Below are positions 27,680 through 35,764 of a stretch of DNA of 64,000 nucleotides, one piece after another. The DNA lies in the NCBI GenBank assembly GCA_018242525.1, contig JAFEBS010000056.1, positions 251,202-315,201 of the forward strand, in the 5' to 3' direction. The notes beneath the pieces are model-generated. The model was not told the origin of the DNA and did not search any database. It saw only the letters and a program-made list of their open reading frames with translations. The translations under genes and the position numbers were made by a program. Each line of letters starts with the position of its first letter. Position 1 is the first letter of the stretch. This DNA is from Planctomycetota bacterium. Its GTDB lineage: Bacteria; Planctomycetota; Planctomycetia; Planctomycetales; Planctomycetaceae.

Positions 27680-27735
27680 CGGTCTTACCGGTCTTGCAGT
27701 CCGCGACAAGGCCGTGCCGAAAGACGGTAAGACCG
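27680..27735 (+). terminator. Inverted repeat ending the lipoate operon
   Basis: CGGTCTTACCGGTCTT at 27680-27695 pairs with AAGACGGTAAGACCG at 27721-27735, one base bulged, with a loop of 25 bases. It starts six bases after the lipoyl-domain stop. A third partial copy (CGGTAAGACC) occurs near 28050. No strong T run. Confidence 0.45.
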
Positions 27736-28156
27736 GCAGCTGCGTTGGTTTCGGTTATAGTGACTTTCCAGCCTATAGGTATCCAGCGCGCGCGACAGAT
27801 GTGGAATCGCCTTGGCGGCGTGCTTCCATTCATGTTCCATGGCCGGTGAGACCGAAAGGAGGTTGGTTTGCATGCTGAACAACCTCGGGTGATCGATTGG
27901 CGGCAAGACACAACGCCGTGGATCCCTGGGAGTGATTGAGAATAGGCTTGCTTGCGGCTTACAAGGCGAATACACCCGCGGCTAGCGCCTTGCGGCTCAC
28001 AAAGTAGCTGCCATTGGGCCAAACCAATGACAATTGCGCGGCGGTCCGGCGGTAAGACCTTGCAACGTTTACGTTTCGACTGTGTAATGAGTTTCTAATG
28101 GATTGACTGGGTGGGCGGAGCCTTCGTGTCGGCGCCATCTGATGGTCAATTCCAAC
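27736..28156. other. Repeat-rich intergenic region
   Basis: 421 bases with no supported gene. It holds two copies, one degenerate, of the CTAGCGCC/GCGGCTCAC repeat (27945-28020) and a short GGTAAGACC motif shared with the hairpin just upstream. A promoter for the following small gene is presumably near its 3' end. Confidence 0.45.
27945..28020 (+). repeat. Tandem copies of the dispersed CTAGCGCC/GCGGCTCAC repeat
   Basis: A degenerate copy (TTGCTTGCGGCTTACAAGG) is followed by a good copy with core CTAGCGCCTTGCGGCTCAC and tail CTGCCATTGGGCC. The element at 31306-31364 continues with a very similar GTGCCATTGGGC tail, so the repeat unit is longer than its core. Confidence 0.65.
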
Positions 28157-28546
28157 ATGAACTACGATTCCTGGAAACTCGCCAGCGACTTGGAAGGCCG
28201 GTCTGAAATCCTTGCCGATCGCTGCTCCGACATCGAATCCTGTGTGGACGGCAAGCTCAAACTGGCCATCACCCAGACGAACCGCGTTTCCGACAGCCAG
28301 TGGGACGCCGAGCCTTCGCTGGCGGAAGCGGACGACGACGGCCAGATCACGCTGGAACTGACTCTGCGCTTAAAGCACGTTCCGGTCTGCGGAACCCCGG
28401 GTGACCTGCAGGAATTGGCGCAGGCATTTCTCCGCATGGGCGAATCGCTGGCACACCTCGCCCGCAGCAACCAGACATCGCAGGGGTTGAAGTTGGCGTC
28501 GAGCGTCCAGCAGCGGGATGTCATCCCGAAATCGGACCTGGGGTAA
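28157..28546 (+). CDS. Small hypothetical protein
   Basis: 129 residues from the ATG at 28157, which gives MNYDSWKLASDLEGRSE; many planctomycete small proteins begin with a similar MNYDxWKL stretch. A start at 28142 is also open. The sequence is acidic and soluble, with a likely beta region (GQITLELTLRLKHVPVCG) and a helical end (DLQELAQAFLRMGESLAHLA). No domain is recognised. It lies 45 bases upstream of the BRCT-MerR-TPR gene. Frame length and composition make it probable but not certain. Confidence 0.6.
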   Translation: MNYDSWKLASDLEGRSEILADRCSDIESCVDGKLKLAITQTNRVSDSQWDAEPSLAEADDDGQITLELTLRLKHVPVCGTPGDLQELAQAFLRMGESLAHLARSNQTSQGLKLASSVQQRDVIPKSDLG

Positions 28547-28591
28547 TCGCCCGCAGTTTCCGAAATACACACCTTCCTGAAGGCGATTGAC

Positions 28592-29752
28592 TTGGGCACG
28601 AATCTGTTGCAAGGGGCAGAGGTCGCCGTGACCGGTCGGTTCGCGTCCATGTCGCAGGCGAATGTCGGAGAACTGATCCGAGAATGCGGCGGTCACCTGA
28701 CGCGGACTCTCTCTCTCAGAACCCGCCTGCTGGTTGTCGGTCAGGGGGGACTTCCCCTGGAACAGGACGGACAACCGTCCAGCCAGCTCGAAACAGCCCG
28801 GCGGCTGATATCGGCCGGCTGCAATCTGGAAATTGTCACCGAAGAAGCATTCGTCGAACGACTGGGTCTGGTGCAGGAAACTCAGGGGATTCGACGCCGA
28901 TGCACAATCGTTGAACTTGCGCGGATCCTGAAGTTGCCGGGGGCTCGCATTCGAACCTGGTTGAAGCAGGGATTGATCGAACCGGCCGAGATCGTGAACC
29001 GCGTGGCCTTGTTTGATTTTCACCAGGTGGCGGCCGCCCGAACATTGTGTGACCTGGTGGAATCAGGACTGCCGTCCGCCGAAATCCGGCGTGGTCTGGA
29101 ACAGTTAAAACGCCTGCTGCCGGAGGCAGAATCCCCGCTGCTGCAGGTCAGCGCCCTGGACTCGACCTCGCGGCTGTTGATACGGTTGGACAATGGTCAA
29201 TTGGCCGAACCTTCCGGACAACTGCACCTGGACTTTGAAGAGGAGCGGGACGAAGCCGACGAGGTCTTGAGTTTCATCGCCGTGGCTCGCAAAGTGGACG
29301 ACCTGTTCGAGGACGCGGTGGCGTTGGAAAGCTTGGGTCGATTCCAAGACGCGGCGGAAACCTATCAGCAGGCGCTGCGTCAGGACCCACACGATCCGGT
29401 CCTGCATTTCAACTTGGGGAATGTCCTGATTCGACTGGATCAGACAACAGCGGCGGCCGTACAGTTTCGTCAGGCGTTGCGGCTGGATCCCGGTTACGTC
29501 GAAGCGTGGAACAACCTGGGAAGCATGCAGTTTGAATTGGGGCAGGTCGACGAGGCGATCGCATCGTTCCAGCGAGCATTGAGTGTCGTACCCAGCTATG
29601 CCGATGCCTGCTTCAACCTGGCAATGGCACTCACCCGTCAGGGACGGCTGGCGGACGCCCGCCGCAGTTGGCAGACATATTTGAAACTGGATCCGAACAG
29701 CTCCTTCGCCGACACGGCCCGGCAGCATTTGCAGGACGTCGAGCGAGCATAA
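28592..29752 (+). CDS. BRCT - MerR-like helix-turn-helix - TPR fusion protein
   Basis: 386 residues starting at a TTG that follows GAAGG by 9 bases. No ATG exists between the upstream stop and this point, and the first internal ATG would cut into the first domain. Residues 5-90 look like a BRCT domain (LQGAEVAVTGRFASM, IRECGGHLTRTLSLRTRLLV). Residues 105-180 form a MerR-type DNA-binding helix-turn-helix (CTIVELARILKLPGARIRTW). After an acidic linker, residues about 245-380 hold three to four TPR repeats (AETYQQALRQDPHDPVLHFN, GNVLIRLDQTTAAAVQFRQA). It may link DNA or phosphoprotein recognition to protein assembly. Function unknown. Confidence 0.85.
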   Translation: MGTNLLQGAEVAVTGRFASMSQANVGELIRECGGHLTRTLSLRTRLLVVGQGGLPLEQDGQPSSQLETARRLISAGCNLEIVTEEAFVERLGLVQETQGIRRRCTIVELARILKLPGARIRTWLKQGLIEPAEIVNRVALFDFHQVAAARTLCDLVESGLPSAEIRRGLEQLKRLLPEAESPLLQVSALDSTSRLLIRLDNGQLAEPSGQLHLDFEEERDEADEVLSFIAVARKVDDLFEDAVALESLGRFQDAAETYQQALRQDPHDPVLHFNLGNVLIRLDQTTAAAVQFRQALRLDPGYVEAWNNLGSMQFELGQVDEAIASFQRALSVVPSYADACFNLAMALTRQGRLADARRSWQTYLKLDPNSSFADTARQHLQDVERA

Positions 29753-29795
29753 CCGGCCGCATCGTGACGATGCTCGGTTGCGGACGCCCGGAGAT

Positions 29796-29914
29796 TTTCT
29801 CACAGAGGCACGGAGACACAAAGGCAATCTGGAAGAGATGAAGATCTGCCATGGCTCCTCGCCCCGTGATCCCCATTCTTGCCTCTGCTGCTTTTTCGGT
29901 GACTCTGTGAGAAA
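29796..29914. repeat. Inverted-repeat element with CACAGAGGCACGGAGACACA core
   Basis: Perfect 12-bp ends, TTTCTCACAGAG at 29796-29807 and CTCTGTGAGAAA at 29903-29914, enclose 95 bases. Just inside the left end is CACAGAGGCACGGAGACACA followed by AAGG, a sequence I recall as a widespread intergenic repeat in planctomycetes and other phyla. It lies between the 3' ends of two convergent genes. Confidence 0.6.
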
Positions 29915-29998
29915 CCTCTTTCCCAGTCTGTCGTCCGGCAAATCCGCCGACCGCAAAACTGAGTTCCCCAGGGAAACCGCGCAAGTCGATGCTGATTG

Positions 29999-31036
29999 TC
30001 ACTTCTTCGCCGCAGCGATTCGCTCGACGGCAAACAACAACCCCATCGCGCCGCCGCGATCGTCGACTCCGCGAATGGCTTTGCGTTTCAGGTAGTCGTC
30101 CAGAGTCTTTTGGGTGCCGGTTCCCTCGCAGATGTCAATGATTTTTCCGCCGGGCTCCAGGTGTTTGCAGACAGCTTCCCAAGCCTGATCGGCCAGCGGC
30201 TGAAAGGTCGCCCTGTCGAGCCACCCGGATGTGACACCACGCTGCATGGCGAATCCAATCATTGCCGTTGCGCTGAATTCTTCATACGCCTCGGGAACAT
30301 CGATGACCTGACGCCACATCCCGCTGGCGGTCTGGTGTCTGGTCAGGGCCGTCATGTGTCGTCGAAAGGCGCTCAACAATTCGTCGCGGCCAGCGTGATC
30401 CGCCGGCAGCCGGGACAGGCACCAGGCAACTCCGACGGCTGGAAAGCCATTGCCGCGCCCCCAGGCGGCGTCACACAAGTGGCCATGCTGGTACAGACCA
30501 TCTTCACGCTGCCGCAGGCGACGCATTTCACTCAGGTAACGGACCGCTCCGTCGAAGTAATGCGGTTCTGCGGTTAAGGAACCGGCCTCGCACAGGATCG
30601 GACCGCACATGAAGACCGAATCGCTCATCTCTGTCGGGCCGGGGACTCGGGTCAGTCTTTTATCCGGACCGAAGAACTGATCGGCGGCCCGACGCACGGC
30701 GAGCAAGGAAGACTCTTTCAACGGCCCCTGCGCCGTTCGGGCGACACCGGCATAGACCAGATGCCCGGCAAATTCCACGGGCGACTTGGGGACTGGCCGC
30801 GGTGCTCCCAGAACGGTTTCGACGATCATCCGCTGCGATAAATCGCCGGTCAGCTCGCCAAACTGCCAGCGGGCGTAAAGCGCCACTGCGGGAATATAGA
30901 CGACGGTGTCGAGCTTCTTGCCGTACACCTGCAGCAGCTGCTGCGCGACCTCTTGCGGAGGCTTCGCGACTGGTTCGGCACTGACGACCGGTGACATCAG
31001 GCACAGGAGCAGGGCCAGCGTGGTGAGAGACTTCAT
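29999..31036 (-). CDS. Secreted glycoside hydrolase family 88/105-like protein
   Basis: 345 residues from the ATG at 31036, chosen for its signal peptide (LTTLALLLCLMSPVVSA). The alpha/alpha-barrel signature is present: VFMCGPILCEAG, LYQHGHLCDAAWGRGNGFPAVG (WGRGNG is the family hallmark), the substrate-side TASGMWRQVIDVPEAYEEFS and SATAMIGFAMQRGV. GH88/GH105 enzymes hydrate and cleave unsaturated uronyl residues left by polysaccharide lyases, so a role in breaking down plant or algal polysaccharides is likely. Exported. A tiny membrane-peptide gene lies 38 bases upstream on the same strand. Confidence 0.85.
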   Translation of the reverse strand: MKSLTTLALLLCLMSPVVSAEPVAKPPQEVAQQLLQVYGKKLDTVVYIPAVALYARWQFGELTGDLSQRMIVETVLGAPRPVPKSPVEFAGHLVYAGVARTAQGPLKESSLLAVRRAADQFFGPDKRLTRVPGPTEMSDSVFMCGPILCEAGSLTAEPHYFDGAVRYLSEMRRLRQREDGLYQHGHLCDAAWGRGNGFPAVGVAWCLSRLPADHAGRDELLSAFRRHMTALTRHQTASGMWRQVIDVPEAYEEFSATAMIGFAMQRGVTSGWLDRATFQPLADQAWEAVCKHLEPGGKIIDICEGTGTQKTLDDYLKRKAIRGVDDRGGAMGLLFAVERIAAAKK

Positions 31037-31074
31037 ACGGCAGTGACCTGAAGAGTTCAACCATTCGAGCCGCG

Positions 31075-31185
31075 TTAGTCCGCGGCCATCCAGCGCCATG
31101 ACAGCCAACAGAGCAATGGAAAGAGGGCGAAAACCAGTGTCAGGGCGATCAGGTTTGCCTTGCGTTCATCGGGCCACCGGGCCAT
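31075..31185 (-). CDS. 36-residue single-pass membrane peptide
   Basis: The complete frame reads MARWPDERKANLIALTLVFA followed by LFPLLCWLSWRWMAAD and stop. It has the shape of a small membrane protein: charged N-terminus, one hydrophobic helix of about 20 residues, then a Trp-rich interface end. AAGG lies 10 bases before the ATG. It is 38 bases upstream of the GH88-like gene and probably in the same transcript. Too short for homology recognition by eye. Confidence 0.5.
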   Translation of the reverse strand: MARWPDERKANLIALTLVFALFPLLCWLSWRWMAAD

Positions 31186-31250
31186 GGCACTGAGCCTTGT
31201 TACATGAGAAAAGCCGATTCGTCCGGTCGACGTTCAAGGGCACATAATGT

Positions 31251-31364
31251 GTGAGCCGCAAGGCGCTAGCCGCCGGTGTATTCTCACTCATACTCGAAGA
31301 ACCCGCGGCTAGCGCCGTGCGGCTCACAAGATAAGTGCCATTGGGCTAGCGCCTTGCCGCTCAC
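31251..31364. repeat. Cluster of three CTAGCGCC/GCGGCTCAC repeats, two forming a large hairpin
   Basis: An inverted copy at 31251-31272 (GAGCCGCAAGGCGCTAGC core) pairs with a direct copy at 31306-31327 at 21 of 22 positions, across a 33-base loop. A third direct copy follows at 31344-31364. The cluster sits 35 bases downstream of the Gfo/Idh/MocA gene's stop (minus strand) and upstream of the small membrane peptide, so it may act as a transcript end. Confidence 0.7.
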
Positions 31365-31399
31365 ACCTTGAGCGCTGGGCGAATGCGTCAATCACCAAA

Positions 31400-32980
31400 T
31401 CAGGCATTGATTTCCGCGTCGGTTTCGGGAACTTCATCGCTGGTGGGATCGAACCAGGCATCCTTGAATTCGATGCGTTTCTTGCGCTTCATGGCGAGGT
31501 TGGAGGTCAGAGCCATGATGGCATCCTTCATGCCCTGTTCTCCCGGACACCGCAGACCTCCGTCCTTGATGCCGCCGAAGTTGTTCGTGCGGATGCAATG
31601 AGCAAAGTGCTCCATTTCCTCGGTGTAACCGCGGCTGACCTCGCCGATATCGGCGACTGAAGCGGCCTTGGAAGGACCCAGGCTGGCGCTGGCGCTGAGT
31701 GCCGGCTGGCCGTCGTTGCCGTTGATGACATACAGGCGCTGGTCGATCCCGCCCTTTGAACTGCCGCTGGCTTCCTTGAACAGGATGGCATCCTGTTCCA
31801 TCTTCATGATCAGCGTCCCGCGGCTGCCAAATACGGTTTCTCCATACGGTTCGCTGCGGTTGGTGCTGATCGACGAGTAGGTCACGATGCAGACATCGTT
31901 TTTGTCGTTTTCGTAGTGGGGGCCGGGAAACTCAAACGTCATGTACACGTGATCGTCAATATCGCGATCGTCCGCCTGCTGATCCGGTGAACCGATTCCG
32001 TTGACGTGATAGAAGTTCTTCCCGCCGTATCCCATGCAGGCAATCGGCTTCACCTTCCCGAGGAAAATGCTGGCTGCATCCAGTTGATGGCTGCCCAGTT
32101 CGGCCATCAAACCGCCACCGGTATTGTTGTACAGGCGCCAGTTGACCAGCCGCTGCATGCTGGGATAACCAAACTCCTTCGCCAGGAATTCGTCGACGGT
32201 CAGATTCACCTGCTTGGCGCGGATTTCCAGTTCCGCGATGTCGGCGGCAAACTTGTTGTTGAACGACTTGTCGGTGTAGCCTCCGGGTCGCCAACTGTCG
32301 GAACCGGGGAAGCTGTTGTTGCGGTGCCATTGAGCCCGGATGAATTTCAAGTCACCGAGCAACCCGTTCTGGATCAGGGCGTTGGCGTTGTCATACAGGA
32401 CGTTGTAGTGACGCTGGTGACCAACGGCCAGCAGCTTCTTCTGCTTGCGGGCTTCGCGGATCATTTCCTTGCACTGCGTCACCGTGTGAGCCATCAGCTT
32501 TTCGGTCAGAACGTGCTTGCCGGCCTTCAGGCAGTCAATGGCGACCTGAGCATGCTGCACGAGCGGGACGGCGATGACAACCGCTTCGATTTCCGGATGC
32601 TTGTTGAGCAGTTCCTTGTGGTCGGCGTACGTCTTGACCTTCATCGCCGCATTGCGACCCAGCTTCCGAATCAGCCCCCAACGCACGTCGTTGCCGTCGC
32701 CGTTTAGGGCCCGCACACGATTCTTTGCCCGCAAATCGGCGATCGCCACGATCTCCATGTAGTCGCGTGGATGCTGAGTCAGCAGGACCGAGCCTTCATC
32801 GCCCGTGCCGATGAATCCAACCTTGACCCGTTCCCCCTGGATGGCTCCGTAACCGAAGTAGGCGGCTCCCAGGGTGGGAACGGCTGCCGCCGCGGCCACC
32901 AGGAAGTCGCGGCGGGTTGTCGAGACCGCTTCGTTAAAATTCTCTTTGCCGAGTTGTTCTTGTTCGGGGGTCAGTTGCAT
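31400..32980 (-). CDS. Gfo/Idh/MocA-family oxidoreductase with Tat signal
   Basis: 526 residues, preceded by GGAG at good spacing. The N-terminus has a twin-arginine motif (STTRRDFLVAAAAAVPTLGA). The Rossmann domain follows (KVGFIGTGDEGSVLL, AVVIAVPLVQHAQVAIDCLK, GKHVLTEKLMAHTV with the family's EK pair). The C-terminal alpha/beta domain carries TGGGLMAELGSHQLDAA, whose His is the usual catalytic position. Members are NAD(P)-dependent sugar or inositol oxidoreductases; Tat-exported forms are greatly expanded in planctomycetes. Substrate unknown. It stands alone, 82 bases downstream of the DoxX-type gene. Confidence 0.92.
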   Translation of the reverse strand: MQLTPEQEQLGKENFNEAVSTTRRDFLVAAAAAVPTLGAAYFGYGAIQGERVKVGFIGTGDEGSVLLTQHPRDYMEIVAIADLRAKNRVRALNGDGNDVRWGLIRKLGRNAAMKVKTYADHKELLNKHPEIEAVVIAVPLVQHAQVAIDCLKAGKHVLTEKLMAHTVTQCKEMIREARKQKKLLAVGHQRHYNVLYDNANALIQNGLLGDLKFIRAQWHRNNSFPGSDSWRPGGYTDKSFNNKFAADIAELEIRAKQVNLTVDEFLAKEFGYPSMQRLVNWRLYNNTGGGLMAELGSHQLDAASIFLGKVKPIACMGYGGKNFYHVNGIGSPDQQADDRDIDDHVYMTFEFPGPHYENDKNDVCIVTYSSISTNRSEPYGETVFGSRGTLIMKMEQDAILFKEASGSSKGGIDQRLYVINGNDGQPALSASASLGPSKAASVADIGEVSRGYTEEMEHFAHCIRTNNFGGIKDGGLRCPGEQGMKDAIMALTSNLAMKRKKRIEFKDAWFDPTSDEVPETDAEINA

Positions 32981-33062
32981 GGCAGGCTCCGATCAGAAGA
33001 ATCACTGGGGACTGCGGAGGTTTCGCGCAATCCATGATGATGATGAGAAATCCGTAAATCCA

Positions 33063-34376
33063 CTATTTTCGACGTCGACGGAAGAGGGCCGAAATTGCCG
33101 CGTCCAGTCCAAACCACTTGCCGCTGGGCAGTGATGCGATGACCAGCAGTGCCAGCATTTCCACGAAGACTTTGTTCACGAACAGGTTGTGTTCAATGCT
33201 GGGGATTTCCTGGACACCGGGCCACGGCGGCATCGCCAGGTAAAACAGGGCCAGCAATCCCGCGCCTCCCAGGGCCGAGAGTCGCGTGAACAGGCCCAGC
33301 ATCAGGAGCAGGCCGAAGATCGTCAGACCCCACATCGTGCGGAGATCAATCTGGCGAATGGGAGTCAGCGGAGTGGGAACCGGACCGGCGGCCAGTTGAC
33401 TGGTTGTCAGCAACCCTTCTGCATCAGCCTGCATTTGCTTTTCCAGGGATTGGATCGGACTGACCAGCTTGCGCCGCAGGTCCTGCAGATCCTTCCACTG
33501 CTTTTCGATGTGGTCCCATTCCGTCTTCGTCCGAGCCCGTTCGTAGTTCTTGTTAAACCGTTCAATCAGTTCCTTGTAATATTGAATCCCGCCAACCTGA
33601 ACCACGACCGGAACTTCGTCCGCGTCTTTTTCGGCGTCAGACTTTGAGGATCCTTTTGCCTGCTGGATGATGCCGACCCGTTCAGGGTCCCCCTTCAACA
33701 AGGCTGTCAGTTGCTGATTGATCGACAGCCGTGACGAGATTTCATAGGCCCGCGTTATGGCCGCGACAAACTGATCGCAGGTCTTCTGGTCCTCGGTTTT
33801 TGGCACTTCGGGCTTTTTATCTTCGGACTTGTCTTCCTCGGAATTCTGGTCGTCCACGGGATACGCCAGTTCCGTCGCGGCTGCGATGAGTCGGGCTTTT
33901 TCGGCCGGCAACAGGTGCAGTTTGCCGCTGACGATCAACTTCTTTGTCTTCGCATCGAAGGTGACGGCTTCCTTGCTGACCCCGTCGACTTTGGCCAGGT
34001 CCAGCCCGGGTGGCAGTTTCGCCAGGCTGACTTGATACGTTTCCGGACCGTCGAACAGCAGGTCGAGGTCCGCTTTTTGAGATTCGTTCAATTGATAGTG
34101 AGCGACAAACCGCTCGCGCCAATCCTGCCACTTCCGGGACATCCCGTCAAAGTCCAGCCAGCGCAGATCATCGGGATCCCCCGTCATCGCGCGAAAGGTG
34201 GGACGCAACGGCCCCGTCGCGTTTTTGAGGTATCCTTCGGCGGTCCACGGCGAGGATGTCTGCTGAGTACTGAGCTTCCACAGCCCTTCGTACATCAGGT
34301 GCCAACCGATGGAAATTCGCAGCAGGACCACCAGAATCACGGCAAGCAGCGAAACTTTGCGAAGATCACCTGGCAC
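33063..34376 (-). CDS. DoxX-family membrane protein with large internal soluble domain
   Basis: 437 residues from a GTG at 34376 preceded by AAAGG. The first helix (VSLLAVILVVLLRISIGWHL then MYEGLWKL) is the DoxX start. It is followed by about 260 soluble, helical, Lys/Glu-rich residues (AHYQLNESQKADLDLLFDG, EEDKSEDKKPEVPKTEDQ, YKELIERFNKNYERARTKTE). The C-terminus has the remaining helices (MWGLTIFGLLLMLGLFTRLS, GGAGLLALFYLAMPPWPGV, KVFVEMLALLVIASLPSGKW). DoxX-like proteins are quinone-linked or carrier subunits; the inserted domain is the odd part. It may work with the adjacent oxidoreductase, but this is inference. Confidence 0.85.
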   Translation of the reverse strand: MPGDLRKVSLLAVILVVLLRISIGWHLMYEGLWKLSTQQTSSPWTAEGYLKNATGPLRPTFRAMTGDPDDLRWLDFDGMSRKWQDWRERFVAHYQLNESQKADLDLLFDGPETYQVSLAKLPPGLDLAKVDGVSKEAVTFDAKTKKLIVSGKLHLLPAEKARLIAAATELAYPVDDQNSEEDKSEDKKPEVPKTEDQKTCDQFVAAITRAYEISSRLSINQQLTALLKGDPERVGIIQQAKGSSKSDAEKDADEVPVVVQVGGIQYYKELIERFNKNYERARTKTEWDHIEKQWKDLQDLRRKLVSPIQSLEKQMQADAEGLLTTSQLAAGPVPTPLTPIRQIDLRTMWGLTIFGLLLMLGLFTRLSALGGAGLLALFYLAMPPWPGVQEIPSIEHNLFVNKVFVEMLALLVIASLPSGKWFGLDAAISALFRRRRK

Positions 34377-34457
34377 TCGTCAGCCTTTCCCACCAAGAGC
34401 AATTCGTCCCATCCCCAATCTGCAGGCGACAAAACCCCCGCCGGTTCGTCGGTGCCG

Positions 34458-35534
34458 TCAGCTTCCGTGGAAAAACAGCCTGTCCGCCGGGACGTTGTGG
34501 AATATGGGTTCCAGGTTCAGACCCTGCTTTGGCGGCGGAAAAAAGATCGCACCGATCGACGAGAAATTATCACAGCACTTCAGGGCATTTTCGACCCCGA
34601 GCACAAAAAAAGCGGTCGACAGGGCATCAGCCAGCGCTGCATCCGGTGCGATCACACTGACCGACACCATCGATTCGACCGGCCAGCCAGTCCGCGGATC
34701 CAGGATGTGACCGTACCGCTTCCCTTCGTGACGAAACCATTGCACCGCTGTCCCGCTGGTTCCCAGGGCTTCGTTACGCAACAGCAAAGTGGCAAACGGT
34801 TTGTCGGGAAGCAGCGGGTTTCGCAGACCGACCGGCCAGCCGGCCAGTCCTGCGTGAACTCCCTGGGCGCGCACACTGCTGCGTCCGCCGTGAACCAGCC
34901 AGTCGCTAATTCCACGATCCAGCAACAGTTCCCCGGCCCGATCCACGGCATGCCCCTTTCCGATCGCTCCCAGATTCAACTCGACCCCCTGCCGATCGAA
35001 CGCAATGCTGCCGGCGGCCGAATCCAGATGAACGTGCTTCCGTCCACAGATTTGCAGAGTGGCGGCAATTTCGTCAGAGGTCGGGATGCGCCCCAGGCTG
35101 CGACGGTCTCGCCAGAGAGTCACCAAGGCCCCCGCCGCGACGTCAAATGCGTCGTCCGTTTGCCTGGAGATTGATTCCGCCCGCTGCAGCAATGCCAACA
35201 AATCGGGATCTACGACGGCCGGATGTTCTGCGGCAGTCTGATTGACCTGGGCCAGTACTGCGTCTGTCCTGTAGACGCTCATTAACTGCTCCAACTGCTG
35301 GACCAGTTCGAGTGCATCTGACGCAGTTTCCACTTGCTTCGTCGGTCCCTTGGGATTCAGCAGGATGTCGAAGTCGCAAGCCATGGCTGTGGTGCGCAAC
35401 AGCAGCGTGGGGCCACGCCCGGGAACCGGACGCGATTCCAGCTGATCCACAAAGTTGTGCCCGGCGCGTGACAATTCCCCGCGGACAGCGCGTCCGGTCA
35501 AGAAGTCGCGGCGGTTGGGAGTGGGATCTGGCAT
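34458..35534 (-). CDS. apbE: FAD:protein FMN transferase
   Basis: 358 residues. ApbE covalently attaches FMN from FAD to Thr residues of proteins such as Na+-NQR and RNF subunits, outside the membrane. The N-terminus has an RR-containing segment (NRRDFLTGRAV) that could act as a Tat-like signal. Family motifs: MACDFDILL, GVELNLGAIGKGHAVDRA (FAD-binding), HGGRSSVRAQG, HILDPRTGWPVESMVSVSV and DALSTAFFVLG with its Mg-binding Asp and Thr/Ser. No target flavoprotein lies next to it; DoxX follows 81 bases downstream. Confidence 0.93.
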   Translation of the reverse strand: MPDPTPNRRDFLTGRAVRGELSRAGHNFVDQLESRPVPGRGPTLLLRTTAMACDFDILLNPKGPTKQVETASDALELVQQLEQLMSVYRTDAVLAQVNQTAAEHPAVVDPDLLALLQRAESISRQTDDAFDVAAGALVTLWRDRRSLGRIPTSDEIAATLQICGRKHVHLDSAAGSIAFDRQGVELNLGAIGKGHAVDRAGELLLDRGISDWLVHGGRSSVRAQGVHAGLAGWPVGLRNPLLPDKPFATLLLRNEALGTSGTAVQWFRHEGKRYGHILDPRTGWPVESMVSVSVIAPDAALADALSTAFFVLGVENALKCCDNFSSIGAIFFPPPKQGLNLEPIFHNVPADRLFFHGS

Positions 35535-35764
35535 TCAAACATCCGTAGTCGTCAGTCCGAGAGGATTCTTGCGGCGTCGATCGGGTCAGGCGACACCTCC
35601 ATCCTACGGAAAGTCTCATAAGATTACATGTTTGCAAGATTTTCACATTGGCCACACATTTTACAAACAATCGACACACATGATCTCGCCCGTGAATGGG
35701 CTCTTGGAAGTGGCTCATTTTCTGAATTCAATTTTGATTCTTATTCTACAAAGGAAGAGGGGCC
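35535..35764. other. AT-rich leader/promoter region of the DUF1559 gene
   Basis: 230 bases, clearly more AT-rich than their surroundings from about 35615 to 35755 (CATTTTACAAACAATCGACA, GAATTCAATTTTGATTCTTA). This is what one expects of a strong promoter and leader for an abundant pilin-like protein; exact boxes are not assigned. AGGAAGAGGGG just before 35765 is a strong ribosome-binding site. Confidence 0.4.

Noticed and set aside
31251..31364. CRISPR array suggested by three similar repeats close together
   Set aside because: The repeats differ in orientation, are irregularly spaced, and have no cas genes nearby; the same unit is dispersed elsewhere in the window.
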